This document shows positions 51,142 through 60,046 of a stretch of DNA of 64,000 nt, in pieces. The position numbers and the translations under genes are program-made. The DNA is taken from NCBI RefSeq assembly GCF_902459535.1, contig NZ_LR699554.1:2232001-2296000 (forward strand), read 5' to 3'. The stretch comes from Paraburkholderia dioscoreae. Lineage in GTDB: Bacteria; Pseudomonadota; Gammaproteobacteria; Burkholderiales; Burkholderiaceae. A model generated the notes under the pieces. The model saw nothing but the letters and a program-made list of their open reading frames with translations. It was not told where the DNA came from and did no database searches. Each line of letters begins with the position of its first letter. Position 1 is the first letter of the stretch.

Positions 51142-52260
51142 TTGAACGCCATCGACAATCCTTTGCACGATCAGGAAGTCGGCTCGGCCGACGCCACCCA
51201 GGACACCACGCGCATCGACGACGTTCGGATCGGTGCGGTACGTCCGCTGATTTCCCCTGCGCTATTGCAGGACGAGTTGCCCACGCCGCCTTCGGTGCAG
51301 ACGCTGGTCGAGAAGACCCGCGCGGAAATCGCCGACATTCTGCATGGCCGCGACGACCGGCTCGTGATGATCGTCGGACCGTGTTCGATTCACGACCGCG
51401 ACCAGGCGATCGAATATGCGCGCAAGCTGAAAGTCGCCGCCGACACCTACAGGGACGATCTGCTGATCGTGATGCGGGTCTACTTCGAGAAGCCGCGCAC
51501 TACCGTCGGCTGGAAAGGCTATATCAACGACCCGCGTCTCGACGGCAGTTTCCGCATCAATGAAGGTCTGCGTCTTGCACGGCAACTGCTGCTCGACATC
51601 AACGGTCTCGGCCTGTCCACGGCCACCGAGTTTCTCGACCTGCTAAGCCCGCAGTACATCGCCGATCTGATCGCGTGGGGCGCCATCGGCGCGCGCACGA
51701 CGGAGAGCCAGAGCCATCGTCAACTCGCTTCGGGATTGAGCTGCCCGATCGGTTTCAAGAACGGCACGGACGGCGGCGTACAGATCGCCGCGGACGCGAT
51801 CGTCGCCGCGCGCGCGAGCCACGCGTTCATGGGCATGACGAAAATGGGCCTGGCCGCGATCTTCGAAACGCGCGGCAACGACGACGCGCACGTGATCCTG
51901 CGCGGCGGCAAGAAAGGGCCGAACTACGATAGCGCGTCGGTGGAGGCGACTTGCGCCGCGCTGAAATCAGCGGGACTGCGCGAGCAGGTCATGATCGACT
52001 GTTCGCATGCGAACTCGGGCAAATCGCATTTGCGTCAACTCGAAGTGGTGCAGGATATCGCGCAGCAATTGTCGCAGCACGAGCGCCGCATTATCGGCGT
52101 CATGCTGGAAAGTCATCTGGAAGAAGGCCGCCAGGATCTGAAGCCTGGTGTGCCGTTGCGTCACGGCGTATCGATCACGGATGCCTGCGTCAGTTGGGCA
52201 CAGACCGAGCCGGTGCTCGAAACACTCGCCGAGGCCACCCGCAAACGCCGCGCGGGCTGA
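51142..52260 (+). CDS. aroG: 3-deoxy-7-phosphoheptulonate (DAHP) synthase, AroG type
   Basis: A class I DAHP synthase of about 372 residues, which condenses phosphoenolpyruvate and erythrose 4-phosphate in the first step of the shikimate pathway. VMIVGPCSIHDRDQAIEYAR, MRVYFEKPRTTVGWKG, GARTTESQSHRQLASGLSCP and DCSHANSGK are conserved. No ATG fits the N-terminus; the TTG at 51142 follows GGGAGA with 6 bases between and is the best start. Regulation of such enzymes is by aromatic amino acid feedback; which one cannot be told here. Confidence 0.92.
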   Translation: MNAIDNPLHDQEVGSADATQDTTRIDDVRIGAVRPLISPALLQDELPTPPSVQTLVEKTRAEIADILHGRDDRLVMIVGPCSIHDRDQAIEYARKLKVAADTYRDDLLIVMRVYFEKPRTTVGWKGYINDPRLDGSFRINEGLRLARQLLLDINGLGLSTATEFLDLLSPQYIADLIAWGAIGARTTESQSHRQLASGLSCPIGFKNGTDGGVQIAADAIVAARASHAFMGMTKMGLAAIFETRGNDDAHVILRGGKKGPNYDSASVEATCAALKSAGLREQVMIDCSHANSGKSHLRQLEVVQDIAQQLSQHERRIIGVMLESHLEEGRQDLKPGVPLRHGVSITDACVSWAQTEPVLETLAEATRKRRAG

Positions 52261-52464
52261 GCACGCGCCGGGCTGCCGGCACTACGTCGAGCACGCCCTG
52301 CAGGAAGTCCCGTTGGGGACAGCACGAAAAACACACGCGCCGCACCAGCCGCCGATGGATCCGTCTTACCGGGGTTGGGCAGCGCGTGATTCCTCACGCC
52401 CGATGCATCGCTCGCCGCGCGCCAACGCAGCGCGCGTGGATGTTCCGGCGCGAAGCGCGTTGCA

Positions 52465-52743
52465 TTACGACGCGTTGACGGCTTCCTTGAACGCCTTGCC
52501 GGCAGTGAACTTCACCGTCTTGGCAGCCGCGATCTGGATCTCGGCACCCGTCGACGGATTGCGGCCCACGCGTGCTGCGCGCGCGCCGGTCGAGAAAGAA
52601 CCGAAACCGACCAGTTGCACCGTATCGCCACCCACCACGGCCTTGGTCACCGCTTCGACGATCGCGTCGATGGTTTGGCCGGTGGCCGCTTTGCTTTCGC
52701 CCGTCGCTGCGGCGACTGCATCAATCAGTTCCTGTTTGTTCAT
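52465..52743 (-). CDS. hup: HU-family DNA-binding protein
   Basis: A 92-residue histone-like protein that bends and compacts DNA as a dimer. MNKQELIDAVAAATGESKAA begins the dimerisation helices and VGFGSFSTGARAARVGRNPS with TGAEI forms the DNA-binding arm. The length and the RNPxTG turn are normal for HU rather than IHF. It is isolated between convergent and divergent neighbours, as expected for a housekeeping gene with its own promoter; the -10/-35 boxes are not obvious. Confidence 0.95.
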   Translation of the reverse strand: MNKQELIDAVAAATGESKAATGQTIDAIVEAVTKAVVGGDTVQLVGFGSFSTGARAARVGRNPSTGAEIQIAAAKTVKFTAGKAFKEAVNAS

Positions 52744-53093
52744 AGCACTTCCCGTATGGTAATCATGGAACCGGCGCCACATCCGTTGCGCCGGGACCGA
52801 CACACTAACGCATAGGCGCCGGTTCACGCAAACCTTGGGTGTAAGGCTTGTATCACCCGCCCACAGGGAATTTGACGATTTTTTCCTGCAAAGTGCCATA
52901 AGAATCGCGCGCTTAGGCGTTTCTTCCGCTCGATACGTGTTCTCGCGCTATCACAATCCGTTGCAATTTCAGTGGTTTAGCGCAGCGCAAACCATGACGG
53001 AAGGGCTTTTTTACTATGTTATGGTGGATTGGAGAGTTCCGGAAATTGTTAGGCCGCGGCGTCCGCAATCAGCAACCCGGGAGGAATAAAAAA
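52744..53093. other. Intergenic region between hup and a secreted-protein gene
   Basis: 350 bp hold the leftward hup promoter region and the rightward promoter for the gene at 53094. I see AT-rich stretches (52868-52892 and 53008-53035) and a TATGTT near 53016 that could be a -10 box, but no convincing pair and no gene. Confidence 0.45.
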
Positions 53094-53477
53094 ATGAAAT
53101 TTCGCCATATTGCAACATGCGCGCTGCTCGCCGCGATGTCCTGTACTGCTCTCGCAGCCGACGAAAATGCCTGCGCCACCCTGGTCGGCACGACACATTC
53201 AACGCCTTCCCAGGGCTTTCAGGTGCGTGAGGGCGAACCCGTCGACTTGGTTAGCGGCGCTCGAACCATCCACGGCAAACTGCTGGTTTTCGGCGACAGC
53301 GGTGTTTTCCGGGCTTACTGGCAGCCTGACAACAGCCCCGAAAAATATGTGCTGGCGAATGCCGGCGTGAATGCCGTGCGCCTCATCTCCGCCCCACCGC
53401 AAGGCACACCGGCACAGAACGGCCAGCCCGGCACGAGCATGGAGCCTCAGCGCGTGCTTTCATGTCCGGCGCTTTGA
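53094..53477 (+). CDS. Small secreted protein of unknown function
   Basis: A 127-residue protein with a clear signal peptide: MKFRHIATCALLAAMSCTAL then AADE, with cleavage likely after ALA. The mature part of about 105 residues is beta-rich in appearance and has two cysteines, one near each end (NACATL and LSCPAL), which could join in the periplasm. GGGAGGA lies 11-12 bases before the ATG. I do not recognise a family. The next gene, 181 bp on, is a GGDEF-EAL protein with its own FliA-type promoter, so no link is implied. Confidence 0.8.
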   Translation: MKFRHIATCALLAAMSCTALAADENACATLVGTTHSTPSQGFQVREGEPVDLVSGARTIHGKLLVFGDSGVFRAYWQPDNSPEKYVLANAGVNAVRLISAPPQGTPAQNGQPGTSMEPQRVLSCPAL

Positions 53478-53592
53478 TACGGCCACCTGTGATCCGTGTC
53501 GCCCCGACACGGCATAAATGACATACACGGCTGCACTGGCCGGTCGTACTTACCGCCTGCGCGCCCCGAATCGACTTCTGCTTAAGGCCTCC

Positions 53593-53619
53593 TCAAGATC
53601 CCTCCCGTGCTGCCGATAT
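53593..53619 (+). promoter_or_regulatory. FliA (sigma-28)-type promoter for the second GGDEF-EAL gene
   Basis: TCAAGATC at 53593-53600, an 11-bp spacer and GCCGATAT at 53612-53619. The -10 part matches the flagellar consensus GCCGATAA at seven of eight bases and the spacing is exact; TCAAG is a common -35 form in beta-proteobacteria. Start expected near 53628, about 30 bases before the ATG. Confidence 0.7.
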
Positions 53620-53658
53620 ATAGCTGCGTGTGCAGCGCGAACGCTTAAAGGGAAGGGA

Positions 53659-55632
53659 ATGGTTCTGATAGCCAAATTGAGGGATGCACTGTCGGTCGCG
53701 GAACGCGACCCCGAACTCGTGCGTTCGCAGCTCGATGCGTTTGGCCACCAGGTTCCCCTTCTCTATTTCATCCTGCTGGTCAACACGGCGGCCGTCGCGA
53801 TCACGCACGTGAATTGCGCGCCGGCATGGTTGTCGATCTACTTTCCGGCCGCGCTGTGCGCCCTGTGCGTCGTCCGCTGCGTAAGATGGTGGCAACTCCG
53901 GCACCGCGTGCTGACCGACAACCAGGCCGTGCCCGAACTGCGCAAGCTGACCTGGCTTGCCGGCCTCTTCGCCATCGCATTCAGCAGCTGGTCGCTGTTG
54001 CTGTTCCCGTACGGTACCGCGTACGAACAGACGCAAGTCGCGTTTTATATGGCGACCACGGTTGTCGGCTGCGTGTTCTGCCTGATGCACCTGCGTGCGG
54101 CAGCCATGTTGCTGCTGTCGATCGTCATCCTAAGCTTTTCGACCTTCCTGGTTTTCACCGGCTATCCGGTCTTCATCGCGATGGCCGTCGACATGACACT
54201 GGTCGGCGTCGCGCTCGCCTTCATCATTCAGCTGTATTGCCGGACTTTCGCCGACGTGGTGCACGCGCAGCGCGAGTTGCAGGCAAGCCAGCAGAAAACG
54301 CAGCGCCTGAGCGACGACAACTTCAGGCTCGCGAGCATCGACAGTCTGACCGATCTGCCCAACCGGCGCAGTTTCTTCGCCTCGTTGCGCGCGCTGTCCG
54401 AACAGGCGCTCAGCAGCGGCGGCGGCTTCAATGTCGGACTGATCGATCTCGATGGATTCAAACAGGTCAACGATATCTACGGCCATGCGAGTGGCGATCT
54501 CGTTCTTCAGGAGGTCGGCTCGCGCCTGCTGTCGCTTGCGGAGCCCGGCATTTTCTTCGCGCGCCTCGGCGGCGATGAATTCGGCGTGCTCGCGCAGCAC
54601 CAACTGGCGAACGAGACGCTCGTCGAATTGGGCCAACGTATTTGCGGCGCGCTCAGTCAGCCCTACCGGGTAGCGGGCAATATCGCCGAGTTGTCGGGCA
54701 CGATCGGCTGGGCCGCGTTCCCCGAGGCCGGCACGACGATGGCGCAAGTGTTCGAACGCGCCGACACGGCGTTGTATGTCGGCAAGGAAAGCCGGCGCGG
54801 CACGCCGGTCATCTTCTCGACCGAACATGAAACGCGGATCCGACGTTCGAGTCTCGTGACTCAGGAGCTTCGCCATGCGGACCTCGAGTCGGAACTGTTC
54901 CTGGAGTTTCAGCCGATCTACGACGTGCTCGCACAGCGCACCATCGGCCTGGAAGCGCTCGGCCGCTGGCACAACGCGCGGCTCGGCGCGGTCAGGCCGG
55001 AAGAGTTCATTCGGATTGCAGAGCGTACAGAACTGATTCTGCGCATCACGGAAGTGCTGCTGCACAAAGCGCTCGCCGAAGTGGCGCGCTGGCCGTCAGA
55101 GCTTTATCTGTCGTTCAATCTGTCGGCGATCGATATCTGCACGTCGGCACGCGCCCGCCGTCTGATCGATATCGTCATGGCGAGCGGCGTGCCGCCGCAT
55201 CGTGTGTCGTTCGAGATCACCGAGACCGCGGTGACGCGCGATTTCGAACAGGCGCGCTGTTCGCTCACCGTGATCAAGAAAGCCGGCTGCCGCGTGTCGC
55301 TCGATGATTTCGGCACCGGGTATTCAAGTCTTAGCTACGTGCATCGCCTGCCCTTCGATACGATCAAGATCGACCGCAGCTTCATGACGGACGTGGATTC
55401 CAACAGCGCGTCGAAAAAGATCGTCAAGTCGGTGCTCGACCTGTGCCGCAATCTTGGACTCGAATGCGTGGTGGAAGGACTCGAGACGGCATCGCAAGTC
55501 GAGGTCGTCAAAGCGCTCGGCGCTCGCGCGGTGCAGGGCTATCTGTTCAGCCGGCCGATGCGGGCAAGCGCCGTCGCCGAGTATTTGCATACGACGCGTG
55601 GGCACGACTACGCTGTGCAAACGCTGTCGTAG
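53659..55632 (+). CDS. Membrane GGDEF-EAL cyclic-di-GMP protein
   Basis: A 657-residue protein with about six N-terminal membrane helices (to about residue 200), a short coiled region, and GGDEF and EAL domains. RLGGDEF at about 304 is intact but no RxxD inhibitory site stands before it. The EAL motif (GLEALGRW) at about 430 and FNLSAID, FEITET, DDFGTGYSS, KIDR, VEGLE and VQGYLFS are complete, so it should break down c-di-GMP and may also make it. The ATG at 53659 follows GGGAAGGG; codons further up are unlike protein and would overlap the FliA-type promoter. Confidence 0.93.
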   Translation: MVLIAKLRDALSVAERDPELVRSQLDAFGHQVPLLYFILLVNTAAVAITHVNCAPAWLSIYFPAALCALCVVRCVRWWQLRHRVLTDNQAVPELRKLTWLAGLFAIAFSSWSLLLFPYGTAYEQTQVAFYMATTVVGCVFCLMHLRAAAMLLLSIVILSFSTFLVFTGYPVFIAMAVDMTLVGVALAFIIQLYCRTFADVVHAQRELQASQQKTQRLSDDNFRLASIDSLTDLPNRRSFFASLRALSEQALSSGGGFNVGLIDLDGFKQVNDIYGHASGDLVLQEVGSRLLSLAEPGIFFARLGGDEFGVLAQHQLANETLVELGQRICGALSQPYRVAGNIAELSGTIGWAAFPEAGTTMAQVFERADTALYVGKESRRGTPVIFSTEHETRIRRSSLVTQELRHADLESELFLEFQPIYDVLAQRTIGLEALGRWHNARLGAVRPEEFIRIAERTELILRITEVLLHKALAEVARWPSELYLSFNLSAIDICTSARARRLIDIVMASGVPPHRVSFEITETAVTRDFEQARCSLTVIKKAGCRVSLDDFGTGYSSLSYVHRLPFDTIKIDRSFMTDVDSNSASKKIVKSVLDLCRNLGLECVVEGLETASQVEVVKALGARAVQGYLFSRPMRASAVAEYLHTTRGHDYAVQTLS

Positions 55633-55752
55633 TCGATCCCGGGCGGCATGCCGTCTGCGCTCTATTGCCCACGCGATCCGCGCCGCCGCCGGCCGCGCGT
55701 CCGACACCAGTGAACAGCCGTGTCGAATCCGCCAGACAGCCTCGATAGCGAC

Positions 55753-56481
55753 CTAACCCGCTGCGGCAGTGTATTCCAGCTTCGGGTACCAATCCGTGCC
55801 ACGTCCGCCAGGCGTCATGTCGAGCACGGTCCAGATCGGCATCACGTCGGGCGCGCCGCGCGGATCCTGCCCCGGGTCCGCTGTCGACGGTCCCATCTCC
55901 TCGGCCCAGAAGTGCCGCACCGTGCCGCCTGAGCGCGTAAACACATTGAACGCGGGATGATCGTCGCCGGCAGGATCTTCCGCCGCGTAGTCGCGATTGA
56001 AGGTGTTGCCGCCCGACGAATACAGCCGCAGATTCCGCCAGCCTCGCTCTCTCCCGAACGCAACCAGTTTCTCGATCGGCGAACGGGCAATCACGGCGAA
56101 CGCCACGCGCTGCAGGATGTCGGGCATTTCGCCGTCGTACGCGCTCAGCAGCGAGGTGCACATCGGACACGGCCGGGCACGCCGCGGGCCGAACATCCAG
56201 TTGTAGGTGACGAGCGTGTCGTGCGCGCCGAACATTTCAGATAGCGCTACCGGACCGGCTTCGCCCATGAACAGGTAATCCTCGGGCACGACGCCGCCGG
56301 GCGGCAACGCGCGTCTTTGCGCGGCAACGCTTTCGATATGGCGACGCAATTCGATTTCCTCGACGAGCAGATCGTTGCGCGCGCGACGATATTCGGCGCT
56401 CTCGCCGGGAAACCGGCTCGGTGAGTCCGCGAGCAGCCGCGCCGGCTTCAGCGCCTGGGTGGATGCGTGTACGTCAGTCAT
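55753..56481 (-). CDS. DUF899 thioredoxin-like family protein
   Basis: A 242-residue protein of the DUF899 family, thought to have a thioredoxin-like fold. LVEEIELRRHIESVAAQRRA, MFGAHDTLVTYNWMFGP, RPCPMCTSLLSAYDG with a CxxC, and NTFNRDYAAED are typical. GAGGAGACGG is 5-6 bases before the ATG. It converges with the second GGDEF-EAL gene and is divergent from a GcvA-like LysR gene that may regulate it. Role unknown, possibly redox. Confidence 0.87.
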   Translation of the reverse strand: MTDVHASTQALKPARLLADSPSRFPGESAEYRRARNDLLVEEIELRRHIESVAAQRRALPPGGVVPEDYLFMGEAGPVALSEMFGAHDTLVTYNWMFGPRRARPCPMCTSLLSAYDGEMPDILQRVAFAVIARSPIEKLVAFGRERGWRNLRLYSSGGNTFNRDYAAEDPAGDDHPAFNVFTRSGGTVRHFWAEEMGPSTADPGQDPRGAPDVMPIWTVLDMTPGGRGTDWYPKLEYTAAAG

Positions 56482-56717
56482 CAGCCCGTCTCCTCTTACG
56501 TAAAAAGGATAGAGAACGCGAGTGGCGCGCCGCGATGGCGGGCACGTTCCAGTCCTCCATATAGCCACGACGAACCGCGCGGCGGCAAATCGACAGCATC
56601 GGCAAGTTTTTTTGCGGCGACGCTCACGTTCGCCGTGACGGCAACCGGAAGCGCCCGGCAAGGTATCCTTAAGCGCACCAGCACGCGCGCCCGACGCGCC
56701 GTCCATGAGGATGCACC

Positions 56718-57656
56718 ATGCCGCTTCGTCTGCCACCGCTGCCGGCGCTTCGCTTTTTCGAAGCGGCCGGCAGACACCAGAGTTTCAAACTTGCCGCCGC
56801 GGAACTGAATGTCACGCCGAGCGCCATCAGCCACGGCATTGTCGGACTCGAACAGGCGCTCGGCGTCGAACTGTTCGTGCGCGAGCCGCGCGGCATTTCG
56901 CTCACGGCAAGCGGCGCGGATTATTTATCGTACGTCTCCGAAGCGTTTTCGCTGATCGCCATCGGCACGCAGCGCCTGCCTAATCATCGCGCGGACCGCC
57001 CGATCGCGCTGAGTTGCGCGCCGACTTTCGCGTCTCGCTGGCTGCTGCCGCGCCTCGCCGGTTTTCGCGCGCGCTGGCCGAATGTGAATGTGAGCGTCGA
57101 CACCTCGCACCGTCAGGTCGGTTTTCCAGTCGACGGTTTCGACTTCGCGATCCGCCTGAGCCGTGCGCCGGTTGCCGGCACCGCGTGGACGCGACTGTTC
57201 GGCGAGCGCTTCGTGCCCGTGTGCAGCCCCGCGTACCTGGAGACGCTGCGCGACGAGCAGGGCAACACGGACTTGCGCCGCGCGACGCTCATTCACGTCA
57301 ACGCCGCCGGTGAAGACTGGCAGGCATGGCTGGATGCGACCGGTATCGACGGCATCGACACGACCGGCGGCTTGCGCGTCGACACGATCCAGCTCGCCTT
57401 CGAAGCCGCCGGCATGGGCCTCGGCGTCGCGCTCGGCAGAAGGCCGCTGGTGGACCCGGACCTCGACAGGGGCACGCTTGTGGAGGCCGATTCGGCGACG
57501 ATTGCCTCCACCACCGCCTACTGGCTGGTGAGCGCCGAAAACGGCGATCGCCGGCCGGAGCTCGCCGACTTCAAGCGCTGGCTGGTGAGCGAGGCCGAGC
57601 GCCCGGAGGCACACGTCGACGCTTCTGGGCAAGCAGTGCGCGACGCCGTCAGCTGA
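56718..57656 (+). CDS. LysR-family regulator (GcvA-like)
   Basis: A 312-residue LysR regulator of the GcvA subgroup. LPALRFFEAAGRHQSFKLAA and ELNVTPSAISHGIVGLEQAL form the DNA-binding part; PTFASRWLLPRLAGFRARWP in the effector domain is the GcvA-group signature. It lies between the divergent DUF899 gene and a co-directional MFS gene and may control either. Start at 56718 is the usual GcvA-type N-terminus. Confidence 0.9.
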   Translation: MPLRLPPLPALRFFEAAGRHQSFKLAAAELNVTPSAISHGIVGLEQALGVELFVREPRGISLTASGADYLSYVSEAFSLIAIGTQRLPNHRADRPIALSCAPTFASRWLLPRLAGFRARWPNVNVSVDTSHRQVGFPVDGFDFAIRLSRAPVAGTAWTRLFGERFVPVCSPAYLETLRDEQGNTDLRRATLIHVNAAGEDWQAWLDATGIDGIDTTGGLRVDTIQLAFEAAGMGLGVALGRRPLVDPDLDRGTLVEADSATIASTTAYWLVSAENGDRRPELADFKRWLVSEAERPEAHVDASGQAVRDAVS

Positions 57657-57764
57657 ACCGCAGGTCCGGCCCGCACAGGTGAGTCACGCTCACCTGTCGT
57701 CGAAATCTTTTCTTTTGCCGCTTCTGATGCTCGCTGCGACCATGTGTCAAAGGAGATCAGAATC

Positions 57765-59015
57765 ATGTCAACCGCTAACAGCAAACGCTTCGCCCCCGCG
57801 TTCAACCAGACGACGCTGGTAATCCTCGCCGGCGCGCTCATTCTCAGTGCCGCGATGGGCATCCGGCAAACTTTCGGCCTGTTCATCGGTCCGTTTTCAT
57901 TCGACCGCGGTCTGCCGGTCACGCTGATCGCGTTCGCGATCGCGCTGCACAATCTGGTGTGGGGCTTAGCCCAGCCGTTCGCGGGCGCCGCGGCGGACCG
58001 CTACGGTTCGGCGCCCGTGGTCGCGTTCGGTGCGACGACCTTTGCGGCCGGGCTCGGGCTCGCCGCGGTGGCGCCCAGCGGCGCCATGCTGATCGTCGGC
58101 ATGGGATTGCTGGTGGGCATCGGCGTGAGTTGCACGACCTTCGGCGTGGTGCTGCCGGCGGTGGGCCGCATCGCCTCGCCGGAAAACCGCAGCATGGCGA
58201 TGGGTCTGGTCAGCGCCGGCGGCTCCGCGGGTCAGGTGCTGATGGTCCCGCTCGTGCAAGGCGTCCGGCTCAGTTCGGGCATCGCCACGTCGCTCTTCGT
58301 ACTGGCGTTCCTGATGCTGCTGATCGCCCCGCTCGGCATGGTGCTCGACCGGCGCGCGCGGGTCGGCACACCGCTTCAGGAAGCGCCCGTCGCACCGCTT
58401 CGCAAAGTGCTCGGCCAGGCGGCCCGGCATCGCGGCTACCTGCTGCTGACACTCGGATTCTTCACTTGCGGTTTCCAGCTTGCGTTCATTGCCACGCATC
58501 TGCCCGAATATCTGTCGCTTTGCCATATGCCGGTCGGACTCGGCGCCACTGCCCTCGCGCTGATCGGCCTGTTCAATATGGCGGGCAGTTGGGCCTGCGG
58601 CTGGCTCGGCGGCCGTTACCGGCAGCATCATGTGCTCGGCTGGCTTTATCTGATCCGCAGCTTGACGATCGGCGCCTTCTTCCTGCTGCCGAAAACCCCT
58701 GCTTCGGTCGTGATCTTCGCGGCGGTGATGGGTCTGACCTGGCTCGGCACCGTGCCGCTCACGAGCGGACTGGTCGCCAAAGTGTTCGGCACGCGCCACC
58801 TCGGCAGCCTGTTCGGGCTGTGCTTTCTGAGCCATCAGATCGGCTCCTTTCTCGGCGCGTGGCTGGGCGGGCTGGTGTTCGATCTCACCGGCTCGTATTC
58901 GCTGCTGTGGGAAGCGACTGTCGTGGCAGGCCTCGTTGCCGCGATGTTGCACTTCCCGATCGACGACACCACGGTGAGCACGCCCGCGCTTCGGGCCGAG
59001 CCGGCGGCGGCGTAA
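57765..59015 (+). CDS. MFS transporter
   Basis: A 416-residue carrier with about 12 helices. SAAMGIRQTFGLFIGPFS at helix 1, FAGAAADRYGSAPVVAFG and MGLTWLGTVPLTSGLVAKVF resemble the monocarboxylate/oxalate-type MFS groups. AAGGAG lies about 10 bases before the ATG at 57765; a GTG seven codons earlier overlaps the ribosome site and is rejected. It follows the LysR gene by 108 bp. The substrate is unknown. Confidence 0.86.
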   Translation: MSTANSKRFAPAFNQTTLVILAGALILSAAMGIRQTFGLFIGPFSFDRGLPVTLIAFAIALHNLVWGLAQPFAGAAADRYGSAPVVAFGATTFAAGLGLAAVAPSGAMLIVGMGLLVGIGVSCTTFGVVLPAVGRIASPENRSMAMGLVSAGGSAGQVLMVPLVQGVRLSSGIATSLFVLAFLMLLIAPLGMVLDRRARVGTPLQEAPVAPLRKVLGQAARHRGYLLLTLGFFTCGFQLAFIATHLPEYLSLCHMPVGLGATALALIGLFNMAGSWACGWLGGRYRQHHVLGWLYLIRSLTIGAFFLLPKTPASVVIFAAVMGLTWLGTVPLTSGLVAKVFGTRHLGSLFGLCFLSHQIGSFLGAWLGGLVFDLTGSYSLLWEATVVAGLVAAMLHFPIDDTTVSTPALRAEPAAA

Positions 59016-59115
59016 ACCTGCGTGCGGTGGCGGCGGGCGCTGCCACCGCACACTCGCTTCAATGCGGAATGCGGAATGCGGTGAGAATAGAAGCGCCCGG
59101 CAGTTGCCCCCGCCG

Positions 59116-59733
59116 CTATTTTCGCGGCGTATCTGCAGCAGCGGCTTTCGGCACACGCCCCATCAGATAGAACTCGTCGTTCGGACGCATGGAAATGACG
59201 TTGGCCATACGGTTCGACAAACCAAAAAACGCCGTGATCGCCGCGATATCCCAGATGTCTTCGTCGGAAAAGCCGTGCTCGCGCAGCGTTTGAAAATCCG
59301 CGTCGCCGACGGTGCCCGATTCGCTGCAAACTTTCACCGCGAAATCGAGCATCGCCTTCTGGCGCGGCGTGATATCCGCCTTGCGATGATTCACGGCAAC
59401 CTGGTCGGCGAGCAGCGGCGCCTTTTCGTAGATGCGCAGAATCGCGCCGTGCGCGACCACGCAATACAGGCACTGGTTGATCGCACTGGTGGCGACCACG
59501 ATCATCTCGCGCTCGCCTTTGCTGAGGCCGCCCTCTTTCAGCATCAGCGCGTCGTGATAGGCGAAGAACGCGCGGAACTCGTCCGGACGGTGCGCCAGCG
59601 TCAAAAATACATTCGGCACGAAACCGGCTTTCTCCTGCACTTCGAGAATGCGGGCGCGGATGTCGTCCGGCCATTGGCCCGGTTCAGGCACGGGGTAGCG
59701 GCTAATCGGCTGAAGCTTTGCCATCTTTGTCAT
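59116..59733 (-). CDS. Peroxidase-related CMD-domain protein (AhpD-like)
   Basis: A 205-residue protein with an AhpD-like core. NQCLYCVVAHGAILR holds the CxxC and His of a thiol peroxidase-type site, which the two-domain CMD proteins in this window lack. The N-terminal FVPNVFLTLAHRPDEFRAFF and C-terminal GLSNRMANVISMRPN fit the uncharacterised peroxidase-related family. GGAGAC lies 4 bases before the ATG at 59733. It probably detoxifies hydroperoxides, but this is inference. Confidence 0.87.
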   Translation of the reverse strand: MTKMAKLQPISRYPVPEPGQWPDDIRARILEVQEKAGFVPNVFLTLAHRPDEFRAFFAYHDALMLKEGGLSKGEREMIVVATSAINQCLYCVVAHGAILRIYEKAPLLADQVAVNHRKADITPRQKAMLDFAVKVCSESGTVGDADFQTLREHGFSDEDIWDIAAITAFFGLSNRMANVISMRPNDEFYLMGRVPKAAAADTPRK

Positions 59734-60046
59734 GCGATGTCTCCGTCATATTTGAATGTGCACGACGACGATTCTAGCAACGGACCGCGCGGCAGCGCCT
59801 CACGCCGCTCGTCCTCAGCCCGTCAACCTGCATGAATTGCCCTGACAGTTAGCCTCTTTCAGAGCGCCCTTTCGCCACCTGTGCTTAAATTCGCCTTTCA
59901 CACCGTTCTTGTACTATTGCGCCCGTCTGCCGGCACGGCATCTCGCCCGCGGTCGTACGGGAACGGAACATGCGCTGCCTGCTCGCAACGCGCCGCCTGG
60001 GCGCGGACATTTCAAATCCCTTCATCGCATTCTGAGGAGCGCGGTT
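59734..60046. other. Divergent intergenic region, nothing definite
   Basis: 313 bp lie between the peroxidase-related gene and the DedA-rhodanese gene. The frame of the latter stays open back to 59909 but those codons (Arg/Pro/Gly-rich) do not look like a membrane protein N-terminus. No clear promoter, dyad or RNA gene was found. Confidence 0.4.
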
